Shown one piece after another: positions 20,388 through 31,405 of a stretch of 62,000 nucleotides of DNA. Source of the stretch: Symbiodinium natans (Eukaryota > Sar > Dinophyceae > Suessiales > Symbiodiniaceae); the NCBI GenBank assembly GCA_905221605.1, contig CAJNDS010000094.1, forward strand, positions 1-62,000, read 5' to 3'. Position 1 is the stretch's first letter; the number at the start of each line of letters is the position of its first letter. The translations under genes were made by a program, and so were the position numbers. The notes beneath the pieces were generated by a model, which made no database searches, was not told the origin of the DNA, and saw only the letters and a list, made by a program, of their open reading frames with translations.

Positions 20388-20528
20388 TCAGAGCTTAGCA
20401 CGGGCCAATCTGGTTCTCTCACCAGCTACCAATGTAGCACAGCGCAAGACACTCTTCAACCAGGCCTCATCATGCTCCTCACACAAGAACTGCTGCAGAA
20501 GTCGTTGAGCCGTGGCATCAGTTGCCAT
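20388..20528 (-). CDS. 5' coding exon of a minus-strand gene
   Basis: ATG at 20528 opens MATDATAQRLLQQFLCEEHD followed by EAWLKSVLRCATLVAGERTR, a helical N-terminus. Upstream sequence in this frame turns Pro-rich and non-helical, which is why I choose this start. GTGCTAAGC near 20398 is a possible donor. Function unknown. Confidence 0.45.
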   Translation of the reverse strand: MATDATAQRLLQQFLCEEHDEAWLKSVLRCATLVAGERTRLARAKL

Positions 20529-21478
20529 GGCGACGAAAAAGGAGGGCGTAACGATGAAACGACAAGGTTGGGGCTTTGATGGGTTAAGGGTGGGTGGGGG
20601 CGTGGAGGGTGCCTCCACCATCATGGATAATGTCAGCATATGTCAGCTGAACAAGGGCTCATGCCGATTCTTTTCATGGAGGAAACCCAAATGAGGTGTA
20701 CTTGGGTTAGGTTGTACCGTTCACGTAAAGTGGTGCAAGTCCTGAGTTCACAAGCAGGCTGAGCGTTTTGCGTCGCTGGTGTGTGACACCCTGGGCTTCC
20801 ACTGGAATCAGCAGTTGCAGCTCAAGTTCTAGAAGTGTACTGTGATGCCAATGTGGTGTGTTTTAACTGTATGAACGTGCATGATCTTCAGTGCTCGAGC
20901 CTGCTTGCAATTGTGCTGCAGCACGAAAAACCGACAGGTCCTGCAATACGTAAGTTATTCTAAACATGAACTTGGTTCTATTTCAGCCTTGGGGTTCTTA
21001 GCAAATCTCGAGGCCAGACTCCCAGCCATGCCAATCAGGGCTGCCAAGGACAGAGCCGAACATCAACTTTGGCAGCACGAGTTGTTATACTGTTCTGCAA
21101 TAACCAAAACTACACTGTATATACTGTATTGTGGTATGACCAAGACCTGGCTGGGAAACATAAATCGCGTCTCCGCCCGACCCGAGACATAGCATAATCA
21201 GGCGCGGTTGCCTCACTGTCACTCTATCGCCCAGATGCCACTTGCCACCTACCAAAAATGTCCCTCTTCCTTTGCCTTTCTTGCTTCTACACCCGCTGTA
21301 CTGTACAAGGGTGAAAGAGGCTGAACCTGGGCATGCTTTGCGACGATGCTGAGTCCTCCTGATGTAAGGGGGGAGGCTATCATCGAGGACAAATCAAAAC
21401 CTAGGCGCGACTGCACAGCTGAAACAACGCTCCATACCTGTGCAAACGTGCGCTGGGACATGTGACGACAATGTGCGC

Positions 21479-21785
21479 TTTGCGTGGCCTGCGTGGGACG
21501 AACAACATGTCACGTTTCGGCAACATTCGTTTTGACTCGTTTTTACCGAGGTTTTAGGCATGCTGAATTTTGTGGAAACGAAGCAAATTTCGATATGCGT
21601 TCTACGTGGCCTGCGCGGGACAAAACCCACTTTTTGTATGCCAATGTTTGCCAACTTGCTTTCCGTTGCCATTGCTTTGGTTTTCCGCGGGAACCCTTGC
21701 TGCAAGACAAAAGTTGCGTTTTTGTGTGGGAAAACGCTGGACGCAAATTTTGGAAGTTTCGTATGGCCTGCGTGGGACAAAAGCA
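21479..21785 (+). repeat. three spaced copies of a GTGGCCTGCG motif
   Basis: GTGGCCTGCGTGGGACGAA (21486), GTGGCCTGCGCGGGACAAAA (21607) and ATGGCCTGCGTGGGACAAAA (21763) recur with looser similarity between them (CAAATTT, GGAAAC words). Confidence 0.6.
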
Positions 21786-21865
21786 CGTCCTACAAGAGAA
21801 ACATGAACAGGAGGATCACGGTCATGGGCGGAGTAGACACAGAAGCGACGGTCATCGTTCAGCAA

Positions 21866-21896
21866 CATCATCATTATCAACATCATCCTCACCACC

Positions 21897-21930
<34 letters not shown>

Positions 21931-21952
21931 TCTTTATCGTCGTCATCCTTTA
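21866..21952 (+). repeat. CAT/CAC trinucleotide microsatellite
   Basis: ATCATCATTATCAACATCAT, then CACCACCACC and CATCATCATC runs. Confidence 0.85.
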
Positions 21953-22599
21953 TCAGCAGGAGAAAACGCACGAAAACATGCTTTGGGAGTGAAGGTTTCA
22001 GCTTGATGGAAACACGGTACACGCCCTCATCCTCATCATCAGCGCCAACGTCATCAGCATGACAAAATGCACGACATGAAGCTGAGGGAATGAAGTTTTC
22101 GGCTTGATGAAGCCTGACAATCGGTACCCCGAGCCGCCTCACGGCTCAGCACGTCATGACACCGGTGCCGCTTCTGAGTTTCTTGCATCCTCGCGAGTTT
22201 TCGCCAGGTTTATCCACGGTGTTTTCCCGATCTTGAAGTTATGTCTCTTGTCTTGATGTTCAACACTGAGGCCCCTGCCCGCCAGGACCGTAATAACCAA
22301 CTGGGTTTCCCTAATGCCCTGATACCCCTGACTTCCTTTCAACATGGAGGCTTGTGGATTGTGTCCTCGCAGAGGACCACCCCAATCAAGCCGGCATTGG
22401 GCTTTAACGCGGGGCACCCACTCCAAACCCAGTCCTGAACTCCTGAACCCTGCCTACAGCATCTTTCTTTCACGAGATCACACCGCAGCAAATGGTGATG
22501 TTGCATCCAGTGCTTGAAATGGATCGTCAGAGCCTTTGTCTCCTGGGGGACAGGGCAGCAGGCACGCACAATGAGAGGTTGTTTGGGGATGCTGGGGCG

Positions 22600-22746
22600 G
22601 GTGCAACGAAACAACCTGAATGGTTGGATGTTTTTTTTGAGCTCCCCGTCTCCAGGAGCAGCAAGTTCCCGTACCCAATGCACCAGGGGAACGTATCCTC
22701 CCCCGACGCGCACGGTGACTCCACCATCTGCCAGCTGCATGAACAC
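22600..22746 (-). CDS. GAS2/GAR domain, second exon
   Basis: The exon starts at 22746 after a CCAG acceptor and reads VFMQLADGGVTVRVGGGYVP, then LVHWVRELAAPGDGELKK. The V.VRVGGGY/W..L block is the signature end of the GAS2-related (GAR) domain, which binds microtubules. It joins the upstream exon in phase 0 over an 84-nt intron (22747-22830; GTGAG...CCAG). The 3' limit is uncertain, since the frame stays open to 22339. Confidence 0.75.
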
Positions 22747-22830
22747 CTGGCCAGGGGCATACGGCTTACATGCTCACATCTCAGAAGCCCCATCGAGTCC
22801 TCAAACTCAAACCAAGATAGCAACTCTCAC

Positions 22831-22921
22831 CTTCTGCTCTCCGAGCTTGTATTTCTTTGGCCCGGTTCTCGTCAGCACATTTCCTTTCAGGCATCCGATG
22901 CCCAGTTGGCGGATCTCCTCA
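22831..22921 (-). CDS. GAS2/GAR domain, first exon
   Basis: A 91-nt exon between an AAAG acceptor and a GTGAG donor. It reads EEIRQLGIGCLKGNVLTRTG, then PKKYKLGEQK. The Y.LGE/GE..K pattern before the VRVGGG block fits the GAR fold. Entry phase 2 matches the end of the long coiled-coil exon (donor at 23057), and exit phase 0 matches the next exon, so both junctions are consistent. The conserved cysteines of animal GAR domains are only partly visible. Confidence 0.7.
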
Positions 22922-23057
22922 CTTTGGAGATGGTGGGGGAAATCAAGTGTGCAGGTACGGAGACACGATAAGGATGATGAGGCGTGGATCCCATCAAGGG
23001 GTCATAAATCCAGTCAGAATGGCCCTGTCTAGCGTGAGAAACATTACAGTATGAAAC

Positions 23058-24282
23058 GTTGCTCGTTTGCCCCGATCCTTCTCCAACAGCCGGTCCAGCT
23101 CGTCCTCCGCTGAGGCGAAGTAGTCTGAGGAGTCCGACCGTGGCTCAGGTGGCTTTTCCGGTTCGGGTTTCTCGGCCCGAGTGTCCACGAGCCGCTGCAG
23201 GTCCTGGATGCGCTGCTCCAACGCCTCCTCCCGCGCCCGGTGCTCAGTGGCCTCCGCAGCCATGGTTGTGGCCTTTGTGGCCTCACGCTCCTCGGAGCGC
23301 CGCAAGGCCTCTGCACACTCCGCCAAGTGGCGGCATTCCGCGTGGTAGCTCGCCTCCTCCGCACAAAGCGCCTGCCGGAAGCGTGCTGCCTCCGCTGCCC
23401 GGACCTCTGCCTGGGCAGCCTCCGCCTGCAAGGCCTCTCGAGAGGCCTCTTCGACCCGCTGGCACGCAGCGGCCTCCTGCTGGCTGGCCTCCTGCGCCTC
23501 ACGCTGCTGACGCTCCGACGAGCGGAGCTCCTCTGCTGTCCGGGCACGGCGCTCCTCTGCAGCCCGCTGCGCCTCCACCGCCCCTTCCAGCGCCAGGATC
23601 TCCAGCTCGCGGCCTGCAAGGCGCGCGGTCAGCTCCCTCAACTGCTTTAGTTTGGCAGAGTCCTGCCGCGTTTGCGTGCGAAGCTCCGTTGCGAGGAAGC
23701 GCTCCGCCTCAAAGGACGCTGCGAGGTCTTGCATCTCCCGCTCTTTCAGGTGCTCCACTTGTCGCCGCTGCGCGGTCTGGAAGAGAACGTCCATCTGCTG
23801 CCATGCTTCTTGCTCGGCAAGGGCACTTGCCTCGTACTTCAGCTCCAAGACTTCCGCTTGGTGGCGCAGGTCGGCGGAATGCCTTTCCTGCTGCCAGCTC
23901 TGCCACTCCTTCGAGTGTTGCAAATCCCTTTTCTGGAGCGCGATCTCCATCTCCAGTTCCTTGCAGCGGTGCTGCCTCCGTTGCAGCTCCTCTTGCTCGT
24001 GGACCATGGCCTCTCGCGCCACAAAGATTTGCTGCTCGTGGTTGGCTGCACGCTCCTCTCCTTTCTCTAGCTGCTGCTTGACCAGAGCTTGCAGCTCGAG
24101 CAACACCTTTGGCTCCGCATCTTCTGACGGCAGAGATATGTCCTGCTGTGGGCAGCCCTGGCATGGACTTCCACAGCTCGGCCCTAGCCAACTCAGCTCC
24201 TCTCTTGGTGGCAGCGGACCAGAAGAGGTGGGCCCCTTGCCAGCCAAGGACCGCTTCAAGTCCTCCAGCCCTTGCAGGATTC
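23058..24282 (-). CDS. coiled-coil exon of GAS2-domain protein
   Basis: A 1225-nt exon bounded by a CCTCAG acceptor (24283) and a GTTTCA donor (23057). There is no ATG at the start of the frame (the codon at 24292 is GTG), so it is internal. It has a Pro/Gly/Ser-rich start, then about 300 residues of Glu/Gln/Arg/Ala-rich heptads (for example QQLEKGEERAANHEQQIF, LEMEIALQKRDLQ, LERERELL-like stretches), then a Pro/Glu segment (EKPEPEKPPEP) and an acidic end (SAEDELDRLLEKDRGKRAT). Together with the GAR exons it gives a cytoskeletal, probably microtubule-associated, protein. The CH domain usual in animal GAS2 proteins is not seen. Confidence 0.8.
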
Positions 24283-24415
24283 CTGAGGTCACCCAAACTC
24301 ATCTTGACCAGGGAAAACAGAACTCCAAAACAAAAAACAAGAAGGCTCACATGGCTAACAGCGTCTTCAGCACCTACTTCTTGTCCTAGCCTCCCCGCCC
24401 AAAGGGAACCATTGC

Positions 24416-24487
24416 TTTCTTCTCCAGGGATGCCGGAGACCTTGCTAACGACGCCTGGATGGACCGGACCAGCATCAACTCCTCGGC
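24416..24487 (-). CDS. duplicated exon B, downstream copy
   Basis: 72 nt, reading AEELMLVRSIQASLARSPAS then LEKK. It ends at a GC donor (AAA|GCAATGG). The paralogous copy at 24899-24973 is 75 nt, encodes one extra Gly and ends at a GT donor. Phase to the long coiled-coil exon is not resolved, so an exon may be missing between them. Confidence 0.5.
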
Positions 24488-24558
24488 CTTCAGGTGGGGC
24501 CCGCGGGACCCTTCCCCAAGAACTTCAGCTTGGGCATCTAGATTTTCATTTCAGTCAC

Positions 24559-24683
24559 TCCGTGGCTGCCCAAGCAAAGGCCCACCCATGCACATCAGCA
24601 CCCCTGCTGGCCTCAAGTGTCTGCAGGGAGACTTTGTCCACAGCGGCCAGTCTGGGGCCCGCCAGGTTTGAGCTGGTCACATC
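24559..24683 (-). CDS. duplicated exon A, downstream copy
   Basis: 125 nt from a CTAG acceptor to a GTGACT donor, reading DVTSSNLAGPRLAAVDKVSL then QTLEASRGADVHGWAFAWAA. Paralogous to 25607-25734. Open in this copy. No family is recognised. Confidence 0.5.
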
Positions 24684-24898
24684 CTAGTGCAGGAAAGGAT
24701 GCGACTGTCGAACACTGCTGTTTCTGGATTGACCTCTAGCGGAACGAAGCCCAAAACACCGAAACAGGCGAGCCAAGCCCCAACCAACAAACGAAGCTCA
24801 AAGATCCTCCAGCTGTAGGCCCCGGACGTGCATGTGTAACTAAAACGCATACCTCAACATTCCAGTAAAACAACGCAATGTTTTGTGAGCAACGGCAC

Positions 24899-24973
24899 TT
24901 TCTTCTCCAAGGATGCTCCCGGAGACCTGGCCAAAGCCGCTTGGATGGACCGGACCAGCATCAACTCTTCGGC
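24899..24973 (-). CDS. duplicated exon B, upstream copy
   Basis: 75 nt, reading AEELMLVRSIQAALARSPGA then SLEKK. It ends at a GT donor (AAA|GTGCCG). It differs from the downstream copy mostly at silent or conservative positions, which supports coding on this strand rather than the plus strand. Confidence 0.5.
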
Positions 24974-25606
24974 CTTCATGGTGAGAGCAAGTGTTTTGCA
25001 ATTCCGCGCACATCCTCTCGGGCTACACGGGCGACAGTAGTTCTTTATAGCAGACAATATGCGCTCGAAACATCCTTTTCAAGCCCACACGAGGAGTGTA
25101 AATTTCTAGCAACACGTTCTTGTCGTGACAGACCCAGAAATGTGGCGAACGAAGCCAGTCTCCTGCAGACTGCCTAGACTGGAGACGTTGCGTCGTTTGT
25201 TCCCTAATCGTCCGCATAGGAAAAACCGTGTTGCTTCATTCATGGCGAAATTCCTAGAACAAAGGATGTCAGGACGGGAGTACATGGTGGTGGTGGCTTT
25301 CGCCATGAGAATGGTTTGGTAACCAGAGGAACATCACCAGCCTCTTGGGCCGGGTGTAGCGAAGCGCATGCGTTAGCCAAATTGCTCTCTGCATCCTCTG
25401 TATGTCATTGATACAGAGAAAGTCATCCATGCACACCCCAACAGCGAATAGTTCTGTCGGAAGAACTTCAGGTTGGGCACCCAGATGTTGAGTCACTCCA
25501 GACACCCGAAGCAGGACCTGTCCAGACCTAGCCGCGCAACACGTCCGGGGACGTGAACTGTCAGTTGGCTGTCCGAGATCCCCACAAAGACTTCCCCAAC
25601 GAATAC

Positions 25607-25734
25607 CTTCCTTGGCACGGCCACCAAAGGCCCACCCATGCACATCAAAGCCCCCTGCCGGCCTCAAGGCTCTGCAGGGAGACTTTGTCCGCAGCAGCCA
25701 GTGTGTGGCCGGCCAGGTTTGAGCTGGTCATGTC
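25607..25734 (-). pseudogene. duplicated exon A, upstream copy (disrupted)
   Basis: 128 nt from an ACGAG acceptor to a GTATTC donor. It starts DMTSSNLAGHTLAAADKVSL and QSLEAGRG like the downstream copy, but a 1-nt insertion in a GGGGGCT run then gives a stop, while DVHGWAF continues in the next frame. Either this exon is dead or the sequence has an error there. Confidence 0.45.
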
Positions 25735-27944
25735 CTCGTGCGGGAAAGGATGCGACTGTCGAGGACTGCTGTTTCTGCACGCCTCCGAATGAGACGCAGC
25801 CCAAATCGCTGAACAGGCGACCCACACCGCCGACGCCCGCCAGCAAGCTCCCAACCAAAACAGAAAAAGGACTCGAAAGAACCCCAAGCTCTGTCAAGTC
25901 CAGCCCTTCGGACATCAATCAAAACCGCGTGACTCTCCCCCCTGGTGCCCGGAAAACTTTCAACGAAACCTGAAGCCTCAAAGCGAGAATCTCTGGAGGT
26001 GAGCCTGGCCCAGCATCCCGGGTGACGACGCACACCGCGAGCGCTTCGCAGAGGCGCTTCGCAGCACTCGAAGATGCTCGTACGATGTCCATTTAGGGAT
26101 TCCCCTTTGGGGTGGGGTTTCTTGGCTCACGAAGCTTAACGTGTGTTGTTGTTTGAGGCTCCAGATTCAGGGCCCCTGAAGCTTGGAGTCGAGGGGTTAG
26201 GCTTCGGGCTTGAACAGCAGGGGGCCAAGGGGTGCTCTCAACGTTACGCCTGGGCTCAGGTGGTCCCACATGATGGAATGCATCGTAATATTTCATAACA
26301 GTATAATGCCTTTTTACTCTAAGCAATAGGTCCTAACTGGATCTGAGGCTCAAGGGCTCACAGCCGAGGGCTTGACACTTTGGTCTAAACTTGAAGGCTG
26401 CGGTTGATCGGCGATGTCATGCTTCTACTTCACTTCTCTGCCAGAACTGAAAACTGCTGCACCTACCTTCAATAAAGGTGCTGTCCTTCAAGCTGAGGAT
26501 GGTTGATGCTGCGGGTGGGAGATGTAACTAGGGGTTTGGGCATGGTTCGGTCCGGTACTCGAGGTGGAGGCAAAGAAATTCGGAAAGGAACTGCTGAATG
26601 ACAAACAGACCGACAGCTCTACGTAGTGGGATGCAAGGCAAAAGCTTTCCGTGACAGTTTTCAGCAACCGAATCCTTCGGCAACTTGCCGCAGCTCCGGA
26701 TTTCCTTCGCATGTGCGTGCCTGTGGCTGTGCATTCTGCATGGCAGCCATAGAACGCATAACAAACGAAAACCGAGTGAAGAGGCATGAGCACTGCTCAA
26801 TGAATGTCACATCGGCAGTGCAGGCATACGGCCTTAAATCTTCAATCCTCTACCGGACGAAAGGCACGATGCCCAAAGGGTCTCTCCTCAGCGACAGGTC
26901 ACCGCTCGCCTTCTTCAGCCTAGGCACAAGTTCTGGAGATCGACAGGAAAACCCAAGCCTCATGAAGGCAACATATCTTAGGCCCAGACATCTGTGGGCT
27001 GAAGACTCAGGTTGGTTGTAGTCGGCTTCTGAGTTTCGGAACGCTGCTGTGCCTCGTGTACCACCTGCGCCCAGCACCACCACATGTGGAAGCTTCTAGC
27101 GGCCACACGCCACATCTACAAATGCTAGGCCTGATCCCAGTCCAATGAAAACACGATACCTGCCGATGGAAGTGGTTCTAGGTGAGCATCAGACTGTCCA
27201 CTCCCACAGCATACTGCCTCCATAAAGAACAACAAGGAGGCCATATCCTGCAGCGACACCAGTGTACAGGCCGAAGAGGTCCTGGCAACACTCAAAAACA
27301 GGTCAAGATGCAAGAACGATTGGATCACATCACAACTGATTAAAACCTGACTGACGACTCTTGCTGCCAAATGACATGCCGTTTTTTTATCCAGGCCTAC
27401 CTCTATTGTTGAGTGTAGTGGCTCCTGGCTTGTTTAAGGATGCAGTCCTTGCGCCAAAGTGTAGTACAGAGAATGACACCTCAAGCATGAGATGCGGCGT
27501 TGTATTGCCACTCCAGGAGGCTTGCGCTGTCTTGCACCTGGAACTTGTCCCAACCTAAGCTGCTTGATGCTGCTTGCTTAGGAGGTGAAGTTCTGAACTG
27601 GATGCAGTGAGAAGGGCTATCAAGTCCAGCCGAGGGGCCAAGACCCTGCCAGCCCAGCATAGAACACTGCGTTCACTCGCCCAGCTGCCTAGCAGAAATC
27701 GTCAGTTGGCTCAGTGCATTTGGCGTGTGCATGTGCTAGCAGCCCTTCTGGGTGCAGCAGATGTGTCAGCGGGAACAAAGAACGGCACACTAAAGTTAGC
27801 GACAAAGCGAATTACAGGGGAGGTTTGATGCACCAAGACCTAACGCTAACGTCTTCTCGGACCCAAACCTGCAAAACAACTACTTGGTAACCTACAACGA
27901 GCAACTGGCATTACAGTGAGGGTGCAAACCTGCACCGCTAATTG
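25735..27944. other. weak minus-strand coding, otherwise nothing clear
   Basis: The region 25735-25930 retains intron-like similarity to the segment upstream of exon A (24.69-24.83 kb). A 77-aa minus ORF at 26850-27083 reads like a protein (LGLRYVAFMRLGFSCRSPEL, then VPRLKKASGDLSLRRDPLG) but I cannot identify it. The rest shows no supportable feature. Confidence 0.35.
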
Positions 27945-28435
27945 TTTTCTGCCACTCGCCCCGCTTGCCCCACTTGCTCTGGCCCCTTGGTGGAAAACGC
28001 CATTGCCTCACTTGCCCCACTTGCCCAACCCGCCCTGTGTAACCGCTATAAGCGATTTTCTACGGCCCCACTTGCCACGCTTGCCCCGTGTTCAATGGTG
28101 AGTACCTGGCCCAGTTGTGGTTGGGGCGGGGTAAGCCTCTTGAAGCCGTGGGCGGGGGGGGGGGGGGGGGGGGGGTCCGTACTTGCCCACTTGCCCCATG
28201 GTCTGCCTCAAAGACTTGTGGCCTGTCCCCCTTAAAGACATGACATGCGAGGCAAGCGAGGGAAGTGGGGCAAGCGGGGCAAATGGGGCAAGTTAGGCAA
28301 GTGGGGCCCAACAATCAAGTAACTCTTCCGGGCCACCAAGTGGGGCAAGTGAAGCAAGTGGGGAATTCTGGCAGAGCAAGTGGGGCAAGTGGCGCAAGTG
28401 GGGCAAGTGGGGCAACATCAACTAAGGTTGCTTCA
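27945..28435. repeat. orientation-switching CCCCACTTGC minisatellite
   Basis: About ten copies of CTTGCCCCACTTGC-type units run on the plus strand at 27955-28100 and 28182-28198. After that, about fourteen copies of the reverse complement (GGGGCAAGTGGGGCAAGT) run at 28240-28435. A run of about 22 G lies between at 28154-28175. Confidence 0.85.
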
Positions 28436-28615
28436 AGTCGGATGAGGACGAGGGGCCAATGAGTGCCCGTTAGCAGCTGATGCCACTACAACTGTAGCAT
28501 GCAATCTGTTCTGCGCGCAGTTGGGATTGTTGCAGCACTGGCATGAAGGCTTCAAAAAAATGCTCAGGAAGACGCCATTGGAATCCTCTCCAAGTTGACC
28601 TGTGTCATGCACATT

Positions 28616-28932
28616 CTTCTCCAAAGCAGCTGAACACATGCAGAAGAGGCTCAGACTGAGAGGTTCATCAAGACCTTACGCACTATGCTTGCAAGAGAGC
28701 TGAAGAATCATATGGAAGGACTTGGATGACACCGAAAGCTCAGAACCACACGACAAAGGCCGCAAAGGGCCAACGCGTGTACTCAAACAAGTCCAGTACG
28801 GCTGGATCGTTGGAAAAAATTCGAGCGAGAGATCGAGGGATGCACCTCGCAGAAGAGAAGCTTCATGTATCCTTCAGAGGCTGCTCAAGAGCTGTCGCAG
28901 ACACTATTTCTGAGGCTGCTGCACGATGACTA
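28616..28932 (+). CDS. possible exon, unclear
   Basis: In one plus frame, ERFIKTLRTMLARELKNHME is followed by a TGA and then, still in frame, RLDRWKKFEREIEGC and YPSEAAQELSQTLFLRLL to a TAG at 28932. The first block vaguely recalls the post-catalytic helix of retroelement integrases, but no catalytic motif is present. Minus-strand frames here are weaker. It could equally be an ordinary helical exon pair. Confidence 0.25.
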
Positions 28933-31155
28933 GGCCTGTTATCACCAAGACGGCAAGGGCCATAGAAGTCCTGCCGGACATGGAACCAGTTCGGTCGTTT
29001 CCTGTGCACAGCCGCATAGCCCTGAGCCAGTCCCGACGAGCGCCGAGCGCTTGGCGTCCGCGGTGCTGCCCTGCACTTTGGAGAAGAACTCTTGCGACGC
29101 CGGAAAGGCCCGTGTGTCGCTGGAAGACAAGAAGCGATCTGGATGCAGTTTGCACCCTCATGACATCTCATGACGACGTGGTCCTAAAGTCCCGCCTTTC
29201 CGACCGCGATGCTGAGCTGCGTGGCCACAGCCCCTGCTAAGGCTCCCAGGAATGTGAGGGCCATCCAACCTTTCACTCAAACAATGTGAACACACACTTT
29301 GGGCACACTCTCTGCGTTAAGGCTGAAGCAGATTCTGTAGCTGGAGTTAAAAACCTTTGTGCATCTCCATACCAGTGACAAGCAGCAAACTTGCAAGAGC
29401 ACCGCTCCACTGCAACTTACTTGCTGCATGGACTGCAGACACGAGAGTGTTCCGAGCTGATCGCGGCAAGATCGTCAGGTCCAAGGTTTGAGGCAATCGC
29501 ACCGATAACGGTCACACCTGAGTAATGTTGGCCAGGTAGATACTTCCGAACAGTCTCTAAACATCATGTGTTCGATGACATGAGGGCGAAACGCCAGAAG
29601 TCGGAACCTATTGAAAGCGCCGCAGGCAAGTACATCTTCCTTAGAGGCAGAAATTAACCGTTCATGTTTGCTCGCACATGTGTAACACATTGTCGCATTC
29701 TGTTTCGACCGTTTGATCTGCAACGCAGAACACATTGGATCGGACTGTGCGGAGAATCTTGATGTTGTATTGGGTCGAGCCAAGGAGACGTTAATCGAAA
29801 AGGCAAGACAGGGGTCGCATGTTGTCAGCCGAGGTTGAGATTTCGGCCCAGCAGTCGGCCTGCGTATGGGGTGGTGGCTTGCAACCGGGTACCCGGGTAA
29901 GCCATTCTTTGGCGGCTACACCTGAGAGTTTCGTGAAGCGCGATGGCAGTTGCAAGCGGTGGCAGGGAGAGTGGGGTTGTGCCTGGTGGGAAGCCTTGCA
30001 CCGTCTCCGACGATGCTCCGGTCGGTGCCTTGCTCTCCAGCCCCCTCAACGCGCAGGGCCGGACGTCGTGGATTGCAATGGTAGGGCTCGAAGAGTCCTG
30101 CTCAAGCCTCGCAGTTTGTCCTGGTCTTGTTATCTCGCCGAAGTCCCTCAGTTTCGGAGGGTTTTGAGGAAGGAAGTCAGTGAGACAACCCGGAAAATCA
30201 CAAAACAATTTCAGCAAACAACAGAGACGACAACAAACATGTGACATCAAAATCAAACAAGAACGGCAAAACAATAGATGAATACAAAGGTGAGCCGACG
30301 GTAAAGGCAAACGCATCAAACATCGGACGGTCCAACATGCCCGAATACCTCAAAAGCCTAAAGCCTTCACCCTTAGACCTTAAACCCCTGAATGCCCTAA
30401 ACTCCTAAACCTTCCGAAGCCCTTAGCAAAAAAAAACTATACCCAAGCTCTTGAACCCCAACCCTGAAACGCTAACCCTAAATAAAACACTGTGTAGCAC
30501 ATGGAAACGTTGTACTCCTCCGCTGTCTGAATTCGTCGGCCGGTGCTTTCTGAATCTGAAAGTGTGGTCCTTGTTCTCCGGATGTATCTTTCCGATTCCG
30601 ACCAGTGCTTCTGAGTCCCTCTTTGCCCAGGTTTGTATTGCAAAGCCGGGGAATGGAAGCGGAAGGGAAAAGCAATCAGCAACAAGGAAAGTCAGAGGAA
30701 GCAGGTGTGGAAAGAGCGGCAAGACATTGGCCGCAAGCATCCTGGCGCCGAGAGGCACCGCTGTACTGTGAGTCTGCACACGGAAGATTTCAAAGAAGCC
30801 GCCGGTTTGTGGAGACTAAGGGGGGTCATGCGTTTAGCAGCGGTTTCGGGTCGGACCTCGCGGTGTGGATGCGGCAAAGGGGTCAGCCAGCAAGCTGCTC
30901 AGAGCAAGTGAAAGCCGCGAGCTTGCAAAAACGAATGCTTGATGTTGTGAAGGGGTTGGATGCGATTTGACGGATATGTATATCAGGCCCATACTCAGCG
31001 AAACCGACTAAGCTCCAAAGATCTGCGCCAATGACCTGCCTTGCATGCTTGGAGTTGCTGAACACACGCCATTTCCACTTGGTGAGCGACACATATTGCA
31101 CCACTCGGTCTCTGGTTATGTGCTCCTGCACCGCATGTCTCCACTGCACACTGCT
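28933..31155. other. no confident gene; degenerate telomere-like words at 30340-30485
   Basis: A minus-strand membrane-like stretch (TSMALAVLVITGLVIVQQP, about 28930-28975) and several competing ORFs occur without clear exon borders. CCTAAACC, ACCCTTAGACC and AACCCTAAAT words lie at 30340-30485. The plus ORF 30605-30970 (121 aa) is possible but unsupported. Confidence 0.35.
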
Positions 31156-31259
31156 ACAACTCCTGAAGCATCCTGACACACTGCTCAGAAACAAGAGCGG
31201 CTCCATGGACCAGCCAGGCCAACACTCTCTGTGCAGCTGCTGCCAATAACAGTACACGT
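31156..31259 (-). CDS. helical exon
   Basis: The frame reads LLLAAAAQRVLAWLVHGAAL then VSEQCVRMLQEL before an in-frame TAG; helical coding character resumes after it in the same frame (VEMACVQQLQACKAG). Part of the minus-strand array. Limits are approximate. Confidence 0.35.
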
Positions 31260-31405
31260 ACCTCTCGTCTAAGCGAGGCCAAAGAGAGATACACATCGAT
31301 ACACATCGACACACTTAGACATCTTTGTGATCTGGCAGACGAAGGCGAAGGGGCACCATAAGATGAAGAGCTGAACGAATTCTACAGAGGTGGTGACCTT
31401 AATAC

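Larger units (their letters stand above)
20529..22599. other. no convincing gene; repeats
   Basis: Two kilobases between two minus-strand genes. It contains the triplicated segment at 21479-21785 and the CAT/CAC microsatellite. ORFs here are short or built of repeats, such as 21484-22062 plus (192 aa). It may hold the promoter region of the gene at 20.53 kb, but I recognise no elements. Confidence 0.4.

Noticed and set aside
21484-22062. 192-aa plus ORF with Ser/Pro/His runs
   Set aside because: Its C-terminal half is the CAT/CAC microsatellite and its first half overlaps the triplicated repeat.
23059-24389. Long plus-strand ORFs (340 and 245 aa, Pro/Ala/Ser-rich)
   Set aside because: They are antisense to the coiled-coil exon. 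The minus strand has heptads, splice signals with matching phases and a GAS2 domain downstream.
24421-24990. Plus-strand peptide WMDRTSINSSAF occurring twice
   Set aside because: Read on the minus strand the same DNA gives AEELMLVRSIQA in both copies, with a codon-length difference and proper donors, which fits coding better.
28616-28932. Retroelement integrase domain
   Set aside because: Only a weak resemblance in one helix, with no catalytic D,D-35-E residues, zinc finger or linked reverse transcriptase.
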